DNA of 17,178 nt from an uncultured Eubacteriales bacterium (lineage in GTDB: Bacteria > Bacillota_A > Clostridia > Lachnospirales > Lachnospiraceae). The stretch lies in assembly GCA_900321365.1 (NCBI GenBank), contig ONVT01000005.1, positions 1 through 17,178 of the forward strand, read 5' to 3'. A program made the position numbers and the translations under genes. Positions 6,856-14,429 of the stretch are shown in pieces. Every line of letters begins with the position of its first letter. Position 1 is the first letter of the stretch. The notes beneath the pieces were generated by a model. It was given only the letters and a program-made list of their open reading frames with translations, did not search any database and had not been told where the DNA came from.

Positions 6856-8556
6856 GTGGCACAGCAGGATCGCACGAGAACGGTCGAAGACGATTTTTCG
6901 GTTCCCCGCACGATAATCGCCATCGATCTCAAGTCTTTTTATGCCAGTGTGGAACTGGCTGACCGGAAATATGATCCGCTGACCACAAATCTCGTTGTGG
7001 CAGACCCGTCGCGCACGGAAAAGACAATCTGCCTCGCGGTTTCCCCTTCTTTGAAAGCACATGGGATTTCCGGCCGCGCACGTCTCTTTGAAGTGATTCA
7101 GAGAGTAAAGGAAGTAAATGCGGAGCGGTTCAACAGAGCGAGGCGGATGGATCTCCTGCCGAAAGATCCGGAAACCGGAAAGTACCACTTCTCTTCCGCT
7201 TCTTTTGACGCGGAGGCCCTTGAGGCGGATCCTTCCCTGGAGCTCTCCTATATCATCGCGCCGCCGCGCATGAAGCTCTATGAAAAGATCAGTACACAGA
7301 TTTTCTCCATTTACCTGAAGTATGTCAGCCAGGAGGATATCCACGTATACTCCATTGACGAAGTATTTATGGACGTCACAGGCTATCTGAGCACCTACTC
7401 CCTTACTGCCCATGAGCTCGCCATGAGGATGATCCGGGAGGTGCTGTATACCACCGGCATCACTGCCACAGCCGGCATCGGAACAAACCTGTATCTCGCG
7501 AAAGTGGCGATGGATATCGAGGCAAAACACGTCCCTGCTGATGAACAGGGAGTAAGGATCGCTCAGCTGGATGAGATGTCATACCGCGAGAAGCTCTGGT
7601 GCCATACTCCGATTACTGATTTCTGGCGGGTCGGTGCCGGAACCGCAAGGCGTCTGGATAAGCTTGGCTGTTACACCATGGGGGATGTCGCAAGGCTGAG
7701 CGTTCAGAATGAGGAAGCATTGTATAAAGCTTTTGGGATCAACGCGGAGCTGCTGATCGACCACGCCTGGGGATGGGAGCCGACCGTGATCTCCGCCATC
7801 AAATCCTATCAGCCGCAGTCGAACAGCCTCTCCTCCGGCCAGGTTCTGATGGAGCCGTACAATGCATCTGATGCAAAGCTGATCGTCCGGGAGATGACAG
7901 AGATGCTGGCCCTCGATCTTGTCCGCAAAGGGCTGGTTACGAAGAAGGTGGAACTGGACATCGGATATGACCGCACCGCGATACAATATGAATACATGGG
8001 TGCAACAATAAGAGAATCCACATTCAGAGTGACCCGCACAGGCAGGCGCTACAAGGGCGTGGTCACGCCGGACTTCTACGGACGGCCGCACCCAAAGCAT
8101 GCACATGGAACCGGGAACATAGACCGATGGACCTCTTCCACCCACCGTATCATGGATGTGATGATGGAGCTGTTTGAGAAAACCGTCGATCCGGATCTGA
8201 CAGTGCGCCGCATCGTTATAGCCGCCTGCGGCCTGATCAGGGAGGAAGAGATTCCGCCTCATGCCCCGGAGCAGATGAGTCTGTTCGTAGACTACGCCGC
8301 GCTGGAAAGTCAGCGCGCGGCTGAGAACGCCGCGGATGAGAAAGAAAGACGTCTGCAGAAAGCGACCCTTGAGCTGCAGGAGCGGTTTGGAAAGAACGCA
8401 GTTCTGAAGGGTATGAATCTTCAGAAAAAAGCCACTGCGATCATGCGGAATCAACAGATCGGCGGACACAGATCCGGCGAAGAAACCCTGGGCCGCAGCA
8501 GAAAGAGAGAAGAAAACAGTGTGGCGGAAAGTGTGGAAGGCGGTGAGAAGATATGA
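6856..8556 (+). CDS. Y-family translesion DNA polymerase (UmuC/DinB type)
   Basis: An error-prone polymerase that copies past damaged bases. The catalytic acids are visible: Asp24 in AIDLKSFYASVE and Asp168-Glu169 in YSIDEVFMDVT; the GIGTNLYLAKVAMD segment is the family's next palm motif. The thumb, little-finger region and a charged C-terminal helix (about 485-566) follow. A consensus beta-clamp binding motif QMSLF occupies residues 473-477. At 566 residues it is longer than the ~410 of Bacillus UvrX/YqjW, partly through a ~45-residue insertion between the two catalytic motifs (Asp24 to Asp168 is 144 residues against roughly 95 in Pol IV) and partly through the tail. The GTG start at 6856 is chosen because AAGGAGG lies 8 bases upstream; an ATG at 6808 would lie within the previous gene and lacks such a site. 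The stop overlaps the next start (ATGA). Confidence 0.93.
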   Translation: MAQQDRTRTVEDDFSVPRTIIAIDLKSFYASVELADRKYDPLTTNLVVADPSRTEKTICLAVSPSLKAHGISGRARLFEVIQRVKEVNAERFNRARRMDLLPKDPETGKYHFSSASFDAEALEADPSLELSYIIAPPRMKLYEKISTQIFSIYLKYVSQEDIHVYSIDEVFMDVTGYLSTYSLTAHELAMRMIREVLYTTGITATAGIGTNLYLAKVAMDIEAKHVPADEQGVRIAQLDEMSYREKLWCHTPITDFWRVGAGTARRLDKLGCYTMGDVARLSVQNEEALYKAFGINAELLIDHAWGWEPTVISAIKSYQPQSNSLSSGQVLMEPYNASDAKLIVREMTEMLALDLVRKGLVTKKVELDIGYDRTAIQYEYMGATIRESTFRVTRTGRRYKGVVTPDFYGRPHPKHAHGTGNIDRWTSSTHRIMDVMMELFEKTVDPDLTVRRIVIAACGLIREEEIPPHAPEQMSLFVDYAALESQRAAENAADEKERRLQKATLELQERFGKNAVLKGMNLQKKATAIMRNQQIGGHRSGEETLGRSRKREENSVAESVEGGEKI

Positions 8557-9026
8557 CGAATCCCGATCCGCGGATCGTCTATGCAGACATCATAGACCTG
8601 CCCCATCATCAGTCAGAAACACACCCTCCCATGTCTCCTGGCAATCGTGCGGCACAGTTCGCTTCGTTCGCCGCGTTGTCCGGATATGAAGATATGATCA
8701 GCGAAGAGTCCAGGGAAACAGGCACTCAGACACAGCTTGAGGACTGGGAGATGGAAAAGCTCAGCCGGAAGCTGAACCTGATCTTAGATGTGATTGACAA
8801 CGGACACACTCCTTCCCTGTCGATCACCTTCTTCATTCCGGACGCAAAGAAAGCCGGCGGTGAGTATGTGACGGTGACAGAGGAAATAAAGAAAATCGAT
8901 CTTGTCCGCAGGAAGATTGTGCTTATGAAAAAGGAAGGGCGCGCCGGACGGAATGTGGAGATAGATATCGACCGGATCACGGACATCCGCGGCGAACTTG
9001 TGGATTATCTGGATGAAGCGCTATGA
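8553..9026 (+). CDS. YolD-like protein
   Basis: A 157-residue protein of the YolD-like family, partners of UvrX/YqjW-type Y-family polymerases in Firmicutes. The family signature is at residues 27-45 (MSPGNRAAQFASFAALSGY), followed by a charged helix and a C-terminal beta region with VEIDIDRITDIRGEL. Its ATG overlaps the polymerase stop codon by the sequence ATGA, so the two are translationally coupled. It is the last gene of the cassette. Exact molecular role is unsettled in the family; stabilising or recruiting the polymerase is the usual suggestion. It converges on the gene ending at 9116 with a 89-bp spacer in which only a weak 6-bp hairpin was seen. Confidence 0.88.
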   Translation: MTNPDPRIVYADIIDLPHHQSETHPPMSPGNRAAQFASFAALSGYEDMISEESRETGTQTQLEDWEMEKLSRKLNLILDVIDNGHTPSLSITFFIPDAKKAGGEYVTVTEEIKKIDLVRRKIVLMKKEGRAGRNVEIDIDRITDIRGELVDYLDEAL

Positions 9027-9115
9027 TAGTCCTTACGCTGCCTTTTCTGCCATGCATTCTCCAAACGCATCTGCCCTGCATCCCACGTTCTCCTGCAGGT
9101 TCCGGTAAAAGAACC

Positions 9116-10105
9116 TTAAGAGTTTTCGGAGGTACTGGAAGTTTCCGCGGTCACGCACTGAATGGCCGAGGTCAGTCTCTTCAGATCCTTCCGCTTCACA
9201 TCACCGCTGATCATGTCCGACACAATCTGCACCAGTTCCCGGAAAGTCTTTTTCAGAACCGGCTGCAGCTGCTCCATCCTGGACTCGCCGAGGTCCTGTG
9301 CACTTCCCCCGGTCATGCCCTCCTCCCAGGCAGCGGCACCGGGCCACTTCACATATTTGATGTAATGGTACTTCCCGGGCCAGCCATAACAGAACCCGTT
9401 CCATGTGTAATACGCCTCTCTTCTATGCGGCCAGGCCGAGAGGCCGCCTTCAAACACCGTGAATCCGTCCTCATCGTGGGAGATAATGATCTGGCTGTGT
9501 CCACCTATGTCATTACCATGAAGGTAATCTTCATTGCAGATCCGCAGCGCGGCACCGGCAGGAGCTGCACTCACATATGCTTTCAAATGCTCCGGTGTGA
9601 GCGTCAATTCCTCATCCGGCAGATTCCTCAGGGAGTTCTCTGAATCGTTGAACCAGCCCCAGAAATTATGTCCCCAGATTTTCGCGTAGATGTTGTTCGC
9701 GTAGGCCCAGCATTCATTGAGCTCCGACGGAAAATCCGAATTGCGCACATACACTCCGTTGATCAGATACAGATGGCCGATATTGACCGTACTCCCTCCG
9801 TCCCCGGCAGTGTAGTCTTCTTCCCTCGCCTCCTCCAGGCTTTCTCCTTTCCTGGAGACGACGTCGTTCCCCGTATCCACAAACAGTCCGGCAGAACCAT
9901 CTTCCACCGGGCTCGTGCCATCGTCCGCTGCCGGTTCGTCTGCCGCATATTCCGCTGCCGGTGTGGAATCGGTCAGGCTGTCCGGATCCGCGACGATCTC
10001 GTCTGCCTGCACCGAAAGCACAAAGCTAAGGAGGAGTGCGCAGGATAAGAGCAATACCGCACTGCTCACCAGCGCCTTCCTCATTCCTTCCGGAAACAGA
10101 TACAT
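9116..10105 (-). CDS. Secreted papain-like cysteine peptidase-fold protein
   Basis: The 329-residue product has a basic, strongly hydrophobic N-terminus ending SVQA before Asp35, a probable Sec signal or anchor. An acidic, Ala/Asp-rich linker (35-105) follows, then a globular domain (about 110-258). In it, NECWAYANNIYAKIWG places Cys132 at a helix start as in papain-type CWAF motifs, and GGHSQIIISHDEDGFTVFEG supplies His203 before a beta hairpin, with YHYIKYVKW closing the fold. This order fits the papain/CHAP/NlpC superfamily, so it could cut peptides or cell-wall peptides outside the cell; activity is inferred. A C-terminal charged segment (265-329) is unassigned. A lipobox-like LLSC at 19-22 is inside the hydrophobic core and unlikely to be used. 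GGAGGAG lies about 9 bases before the start, and the gene begins 21 bp after the histidine kinase stop, so it is probably the output gene or last member of that operon. Confidence 0.78.
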   Translation of the reverse strand: MYLFPEGMRKALVSSAVLLLSCALLLSFVLSVQADEIVADPDSLTDSTPAAEYAADEPAADDGTSPVEDGSAGLFVDTGNDVVSRKGESLEEAREEDYTAGDGGSTVNIGHLYLINGVYVRNSDFPSELNECWAYANNIYAKIWGHNFWGWFNDSENSLRNLPDEELTLTPEHLKAYVSAAPAGAALRICNEDYLHGNDIGGHSQIIISHDEDGFTVFEGGLSAWPHRREAYYTWNGFCYGWPGKYHYIKYVKWPGAAAWEEGMTGGSAQDLGESRMEQLQPVLKKTFRELVQIVSDMISGDVKRKDLKRLTSAIQCVTAETSSTSENS

Positions 10106-10126
10106 ATCCGATTCTCCTCCATGTCC

Positions 10127-11356
10127 CTAGTTTTTTACCGGGAGAGAAACTTCAAACCGTACCTTGCCGTCCCGGCAGGAAACGATGATGCTTCCGCGAT
10201 GCTTCTCAGTAACAGCTTTTGCTATGGACAGGCCCAGGCCATAATGTTGCCCTTCACTGTTCCTGGCTTCATCAATCCTGTAGAAACGGTCAAACAGATG
10301 CTCCAGTTTTTCGGGTGGTATCTCATCCCCTTCATTTATTACATCGAGTACAGCTGCATGACCATGTAATTTCAGCGATATACATATTTCATTTCCTTTC
10401 GAATGCCGGAGTGCATTATCAAGCAGGATAGATGTAAGCTGAGCAAGCTGCTCCTGGTTTCCTGAAATACAGATACCTTCCTCTATATCACTCTGGATCG
10501 TTTTGCCATGGTCGAAAGCAAGACTCTCAAAAGCAAGGGTTTCCCCGGTCACGGTCCGGGACAGGTCCACTCTCTCCATCAGGGCTTCCCTGTTCTCTGC
10601 CCGGGAAAGATCCAGAAGCTGCTTTACAAGGAATCCCATTCGCTCATTTTCGTACCGGATATTTGCCAGCCATTCGTTCTTTCCGATTTCCCTGGAAAGC
10701 ATTTCCACGTTGGCGCCTATTACTGCGACCGGCGTTTTGAGTTCATGACCCGCATCAGATATAAACTGCTTTTGCTGCCTGTCGTTTTCCTCCAGTGGCC
10801 GGATAATCCGCTTCGACAGGTACAGGGAAATGAAAAACAAAGCAATCACAGCCGCACCGCCAACGATCAGAAAATTGTGAAGCAGTGTATTCATACTGCT
10901 TTCTGACACGGTGTTATCTAAAAAGGCTACCAGTGTATACCCGCCCTTATCCCTGACAGTATAGGAAAGATGGCCGGATTTCCCGGATTGTTTATTCCCT
11001 TCCAGCAGTTCCTTAGCTGTGTTTATCAGTTCTTCCTCACTGTACACGTCCTTTTCACCGTTATCAGATGCAAGGACTGTACCATCATCCGCAATCGCAA
11101 CCGAGTAGAAGGTAGACAATTGATAGTCCGGTCTGTCATCTATTGGATGTTTTTCCGGCCCTGGTTCCTGTTCTTCCCGTTCCTCCGGCTGCTGCCCCAG
11201 ATAGTAAAGATCCGTATAACGTTCCAGCATTTCGGAGTTTTTATGCCTGATTTCCCGAAAGCTTGCAAACATGATCACGGACAGCGTAATCACGAACAGA
11301 AGGATGAGCGATCCCATGATCGACAATATGATCTTTTTCCTGGAGCTTTTAAACAT
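10127..11356 (-). CDS. Membrane sensor histidine kinase
   Basis: Senses an extracellular signal and phosphorylates the response regulator encoded just upstream. The 409 residues contain TM1 at about 9-32, an external loop at about 33-158 rich in Glu/Pro near 55-75, TM2 at about 159-181, a short linker, the dimerisation helix with phospho-acceptor His204 in SDAGHELKTPVAV, and the HATPase domain with N-box LLDNALRHS (Asn314) and G-box YGLGLSIAKAV (373-375). There is no clear HAMP domain beyond RIIRPLEE. The start ATG at 11356 has only a weak GAGAG site, itself part of the hairpin element at 11360-11530; this may lower its translation relative to the regulator. It is followed after 21 bp by the secreted peptidase-like protein. 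Confidence 0.95.
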   Translation of the reverse strand: MFKSSRKKIILSIMGSLILLFVITLSVIMFASFREIRHKNSEMLERYTDLYYLGQQPEEREEQEPGPEKHPIDDRPDYQLSTFYSVAIADDGTVLASDNGEKDVYSEEELINTAKELLEGNKQSGKSGHLSYTVRDKGGYTLVAFLDNTVSESSMNTLLHNFLIVGGAAVIALFFISLYLSKRIIRPLEENDRQQKQFISDAGHELKTPVAVIGANVEMLSREIGKNEWLANIRYENERMGFLVKQLLDLSRAENREALMERVDLSRTVTGETLAFESLAFDHGKTIQSDIEEGICISGNQEQLAQLTSILLDNALRHSKGNEICISLKLHGHAAVLDVINEGDEIPPEKLEHLFDRFYRIDEARNSEGQHYGLGLSIAKAVTEKHRGSIIVSCRDGKVRFEVSLPVKN

Positions 11357-11359
11357 ATT

Positions 11360-11530
11360 ATTCTCTCAATACTGCCCCCGCCCGAAGGGCGGGGGAGCCC
11401 GTCGGCTTTGAGACATCAGGAGAATCTACGAAGTAGATTCTTTCAATTTCATTACTGCCCCCGCCCGAAGGGCGGGGGAGCCCGTCGGCTTTGAGACATC
11501 AAAAGAATCTACGAAGTAGATTCTCTCAAT
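11360..11530. mobile_element. Two-unit hairpin element inserted between regulator and kinase genes
   Basis: Three 11-bp direct repeats ATTCTYTCAAT (11360-11370, 11437-11447, 11520-11530) flank two near-identical cores of about 66 and 72 bp. Each core holds two perfect 9-bp hairpins with the same GAA loop (plus strand): CCCCCGCCC/GGGCGGGGG and AGAATCTAC/GTAGATTCT, joined by AGCCCGTCGGCTTTGAGACA. There is no coding capacity. Deleting both units down to one 11-bp repeat makes the regulator end with TAA one base before the kinase ATG, a typical packed operon junction, which suggests insertion with target duplication and then doubling. It resembles REP- or MITE-like palindromic repeats mobilised by an enzyme encoded elsewhere. 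The minus-strand hairpins now lie in the operon mRNA. Confidence 0.7.
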
Positions 11531-12192
11531 TCGTATCCCAATCCGCGTACCGCCTTGATCTGGGCCCTGGAACCGACAAATGCCAGCTTCTTCCGTGTGA
11601 AGGACATATAGACTTCCACATTGTTGTACTCTGCTTCATTCTCAAAGCCCCAAATCTTTACTGCAAGCTGCTCCCTGGTCATAATCTGGCCCCGGCTGCT
11701 GAACATATATTCCAGGATGCGGAGTTCCTTTTCCCCAAGCCTTACACTCTGGCCCGTGGTATGGCAGGTAAGCGTTGCCGTTGACGTATCCAGTGAAAGA
11801 TCACTATAGTCAAGACTTCCGTCCTGAAAACTGGTACTGCGGCGGCCCAGGGCCCGGAGCCTTGCCAGAAGCTCCTTCGTCTGAAACGGCTTTGTAAGGT
11901 AATCATCCGCGCCGCTGTCAAGACCGGTCACCTTGTCATCCAGCTGGCTTTTTGCTGTCAGCATCAGGATCGGCGTTTTGATTCCCTTTTTCCTTGCCCT
12001 CCGGGCTACTTCAAATCCGTTCATCTCAGGCATCATCACATCCAGGACGGCAATATCATAGATACCGCTCTCCAGGGCCGCCAGGGCAGATGCCCCTTCT
12101 TCCATATGATCTACATCATATTTTTCCTGCTTAAGCAGGGCAACCAGTGCTGATGCCATTCTTTTTTCATCTTCTGCCAGAAGAATCCGCAT
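11509..12192 (-). CDS. OmpR/PhoB-family response regulator
   Basis: A 227-residue transcription factor, the partner of the adjacent kinase. The receiver domain (1-115) has the acidic pair Glu7-Asp8, phospho-acceptor Asp51 in AVLDVMMPEMNG, Thr79 and Lys101 in LTKPF. The winged-helix DNA-binding domain (about 125-222) shows SVRLGEKELRILEYMFSSRG, REQLAVKIWGFE and VRGLGYELRE. The ATG at 12192 is preceded by AAAGGCGGTGG; longer in-frame starts lie inside the diguanylate cyclase gene and do not resemble a receiver. The last residues, ESTS, come from the inserted hairpin element: the native end was probably LRE. It starts 19 bp after the diguanylate cyclase stop. Confidence 0.95.
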   Translation of the reverse strand: MRILLAEDEKRMASALVALLKQEKYDVDHMEEGASALAALESGIYDIAVLDVMMPEMNGFEVARRARKKGIKTPILMLTAKSQLDDKVTGLDSGADDYLTKPFQTKELLARLRALGRRSTSFQDGSLDYSDLSLDTSTATLTCHTTGQSVRLGEKELRILEYMFSSRGQIMTREQLAVKIWGFENEAEYNNVEVYMSFTRKKLAFVGSRAQIKAVRGLGYELRESTS

Positions 12193-12211
12193 GATACCAC
12201 CGCCTTTGAAA

Positions 12212-13444
12212 CTATTCCCGCAATTCGCCGGACGGCAGGACAGGAACCCTTTTTTCTGCCTTATCCAGGTACATTCTGTCATCTGCCTTCTCAATGCATT
12301 CTGTCAGATTCTCTCCGGTCCGCATTGTATAATAGCCAAAAGATACCGACAAGGTTTCACCCATCACGCTATATCCCTTTGCGCCCTGACGGAGTTTCCC
12401 AATTAACGCTTCCATCTCCTCTTTACCCTGATTTGGCAGGAACGATACAAATTCATCTCCACCTGTGCGAAATATAATGCTGTCCTCAGGCAATGATTCG
12501 CGATGCAGTCTGGCACAACTTTGAATGTACTCATCTCCGGCCATATGACCGTATGTATCATTCACTTTCTTAAGATGATCACAGTCAGCCACAAGAATAC
12601 TCAGACAATCTGGTGAATGCTCCGCAAGTTCCTGCAGATACTCGTTATAATAGCTCCGATTAAAAAGCCCTGTCATCTGGTCATAGATCAACTGCTCCCT
12701 GAGCTTCCGACGCATAAGCTCCTGCTCAGTCACAATATTGATCAGGGCGATAATTCCCCTCACACGCCCATCCTCATAGAAAAGCGGCTCCTTGATAAGC
12801 TGCAGAAATTCCTGCCCATTGGCATTTTCTTCTATGATATAAGAAGTCCCCTTACCTGTACGGAGCAGTTCCATATCTGACGCAAGTGCTTTTTTCGCAT
12901 TTTCTTTATCCTTCCTGATCTCAAGGTCCGTCTTTCCCCGAATCGTCCAGTTTGGATCATTTTGGGTATCCAGATGCTGCCATGTCTGAGAAGAAAACAC
13001 ATATCTCCCGTGATTATCCTTCAGATAGATATTTGCCGGAAGCGAACGGAGCATACCTGCAAATTCAGAAAAGGTAACAGACCCGACCAGATCCTCCGCA
13101 TTTTTTAATCGATTCATGAATGTAGCCTGTCGGAAAGGCCTTTCAACAAGGTCAATCACAACATCACCAAGAAACTGTTCGTCTTCAGAAACATGGTCCG
13201 CATCTGTCAACAGCAATATTGGGAATGCAAGCAGATCATTCTGCATCAGAGAGATCTGATTAATCAGTCTTCGAACATCCGGGATTACAGAAGGAGTATC
13301 GATCAATACAGCCGTCAGGTCGTGACAATCCTCAACAATCACTGCAGCCTCGTTAACGGTTGATGCTGTGATAAGAGTCCCTGGGACAGTAATTCCCTCT
13401 AACGATTGTTTTCCCTCCGGCTGCAACAATAAATACTTCCCCAT
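12212..13444 (-). CDS. Diguanylate cyclase with receiver-like and PAS domains
   Basis: Makes cyclic di-GMP from two GTP. Residues 1-118 look like a degenerate receiver: Asp49 in AVLIDTP and Thr80 in LLLTD are kept, but the N-terminal acidic pair is missing and the usual KPF is RPF, so phosphorylation is doubtful. A PAS domain follows at about 125-245 (LPANIYLKDNHGRYVF), then a linker helix and GGDEF domain (252-410) with DQMTGLFNR, DCDHLKKVNDTYGH and an intact RTGGDEF active site at 326-332. The inhibitory RxxD site is absent; PEDS stands in its place, so product inhibition is unlikely. The start is taken as ATG 13444 because the likely -10 at 13488-13493 leaves no leader for a TTG start at 13477; the Shine-Dalgarno is weak in both cases. 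It leads a co-directional run into the regulator and kinase. Confidence 0.9.
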   Translation of the reverse strand: MGKYLLLQPEGKQSLEGITVPGTLITASTVNEAAVIVEDCHDLTAVLIDTPSVIPDVRRLINQISLMQNDLLAFPILLLTDADHVSEDEQFLGDVVIDLVERPFRQATFMNRLKNAEDLVGSVTFSEFAGMLRSLPANIYLKDNHGRYVFSSQTWQHLDTQNDPNWTIRGKTDLEIRKDKENAKKALASDMELLRTGKGTSYIIEENANGQEFLQLIKEPLFYEDGRVRGIIALINIVTEQELMRRKLREQLIYDQMTGLFNRSYYNEYLQELAEHSPDCLSILVADCDHLKKVNDTYGHMAGDEYIQSCARLHRESLPEDSIIFRTGGDEFVSFLPNQGKEEMEALIGKLRQGAKGYSVMGETLSVSFGYYTMRTGENLTECIEKADDRMYLDKAEKRVPVLPSGELRE

Positions 13445-13487
13445 AGCAGTATCTCGACTTTCATGAATACATGGCAATTGCTATATT

Positions 13488-13516
13488 ATTATAAATCTTT
13501 CTCCATCCTGACACAG
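13488..13516 (-). promoter_or_regulatory. Possible promoter of the diguanylate cyclase/two-component operon
   Basis: On the minus strand a perfect TATAAT lies at 13488-13493, overlapping the stop codon of the acetyltransferase gene. The -35 region around 13511-13516 (CTGTGT) is poor. A start of transcription near 13480 fits the ATG at 13444. Confidence 0.4.
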
Positions 13517-14361
13517 CGGAATGTATCCCCATCCACAGCAGTTCCACAAACCTCATAGCCCATCTGCTCATAGAATTCGACTTTGTTATCCCGGCTTTCA
13601 AGCACTGTTTTGGAAAAACAAAGCTCTTCTGCCCATTCCTCGCAGGCATTCACAACCATCGTCCCGATACCCTTGTGTCTGTAGTCCGGCAGGACGACAA
13701 CCCTTCCGATCATCATTCTCTCGTTATCCAGAGGATACATCCGGGCTGTGGCAACCGGGAAGTCGTTATCTGTCACAACGATATATTTTGTCTCCGGCCC
13801 ATCGTGCCGGTCAAACTCCTGCCGCAGCGTGATGTGGTGTTTCTTTGCCATTGCCTGGATACGAACATAGTAAGCTCCGGCCTGCTGCCAGACTTCCGTT
13901 GCACGGATAATCTCCATGTCCGGCAATTCCTGTATATCAGCAATATCCGAGTCGAAGATCACATACATCCCGATCTGGATACCTTCTTCCTCCCGGTCAT
14001 ACTCATGCAGGCAATAACCGACCGGCAGGGTATACGCGATGCCAGTGAAAGTCTTTCCTCCTGTATCCCTGATTCTGACAAGTCTGCCATCATAAGCATG
14101 ATACTTTGATTTCGACCGGTCTTCATAGCCTGCCAAAGCGCAATATACGGCATCCTCAGAAAGAACACCTCGCGGAAGATCGGCAGGAAGCTCTCCGGCC
14201 TCGTCAGCTTCAAAGTCTGCCCGCCACAGAGGAGATCGGTAGTACGCGTCTAAAACCCGCACGTCATCTTCAACAGAGTCTGATGCTTCGTCTTTCAACC
14301 AGGCATTGATCCTGTTCAGGCGCTCTTCCATCCCGGCTATGCGCCTTATCCTTTCATCCAT
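13489..14361 (-). CDS. DUF4298 / small beta-domain / GNAT acetyltransferase fusion
   Basis: A 290-residue three-part protein. Residues 1-80 match DUF4298: a helical start (RIRRIAGMEERLNRI), then LDAYYRSPLWRADFEADEAGELPADLPRGVLSEDAVY. Residues 85-147 form a small beta domain (GRLVRIRDTGGKTFTGIAY ... EEEGIQIGMYVIFDSDIADI), a stand-alone domain in other Firmicutes as far as I recall. Residues 150-290 are a GNAT N-acetyltransferase with the acetyl-CoA loop YRHKGIGTMVV (227-237) and the motif-B end VEFYEQMGYEV. The substrate is unknown. The ATG at 14361 is preceded by GAGGG at 9 bases; a TTG one codon earlier is possible. The gene lies 81 bp after the GTPase-nuclease fusion and 44 bp before the diguanylate cyclase. 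It has no membrane or export signal. Confidence 0.88.
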   Translation of the reverse strand: MDERIRRIAGMEERLNRINAWLKDEASDSVEDDVRVLDAYYRSPLWRADFEADEAGELPADLPRGVLSEDAVYCALAGYEDRSKSKYHAYDGRLVRIRDTGGKTFTGIAYTLPVGYCLHEYDREEEGIQIGMYVIFDSDIADIQELPDMEIIRATEVWQQAGAYYVRIQAMAKKHHITLRQEFDRHDGPETKYIVVTDNDFPVATARMYPLDNERMMIGRVVVLPDYRHKGIGTMVVNACEEWAEELCFSKTVLESRDNKVEFYEQMGYEVCGTAVDGDTFRCVRMEKDL

Positions 14362-14402
14362 CAATCTCAGCCCTCACTTTACCGCGACCGCCCTGCTCTT
14401 TA

Positions 14403-14429
14403 TTTGAGGTTCCGAACCGGAACCTCAAA
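14403..14429. terminator. Perfect hairpin after the GTPase-nuclease gene, possible terminator
   Basis: A 12-bp perfect stem (TTTGAGGTTCCG and its complement) with a 3-base loop starts 13 bp beyond the stop of the fusion gene on the minus strand. Position and stability suit a terminator or mRNA-stabilising stem, but the minus-strand tail is TAAAGAG, not a U-run, so termination is uncertain and some read-through into the acetyltransferase gene is likely. Confidence 0.5.

Noticed and set aside
6727..7530. Minus-strand open frame opposite the polymerase (267 codons)
   Set aside because: It is a shadow of the Y-family polymerase frame; no start signal or domain is seen.
9085..9115. Bidirectional terminator between the YolD-like gene and the peptidase-like gene
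   Set aside because: The only inverted repeat (AGGTTC/GAACCT) has a 6-bp stem, and no proper U-run follows on either strand.
10040..10048. Lipobox (LLSC, residues 19-22) making the peptidase-like protein a lipoprotein
   Set aside because: The cysteine lies in the middle of the hydrophobic core with another ~10 hydrophobic residues after it; cleavage after SVQA is more plausible.
11360..11530. CRISPR array or riboswitch between regulator and kinase
   Set aside because: There are only two long units with identical, not unique, cores and double palindromes; no spacers and no known riboswitch signature.
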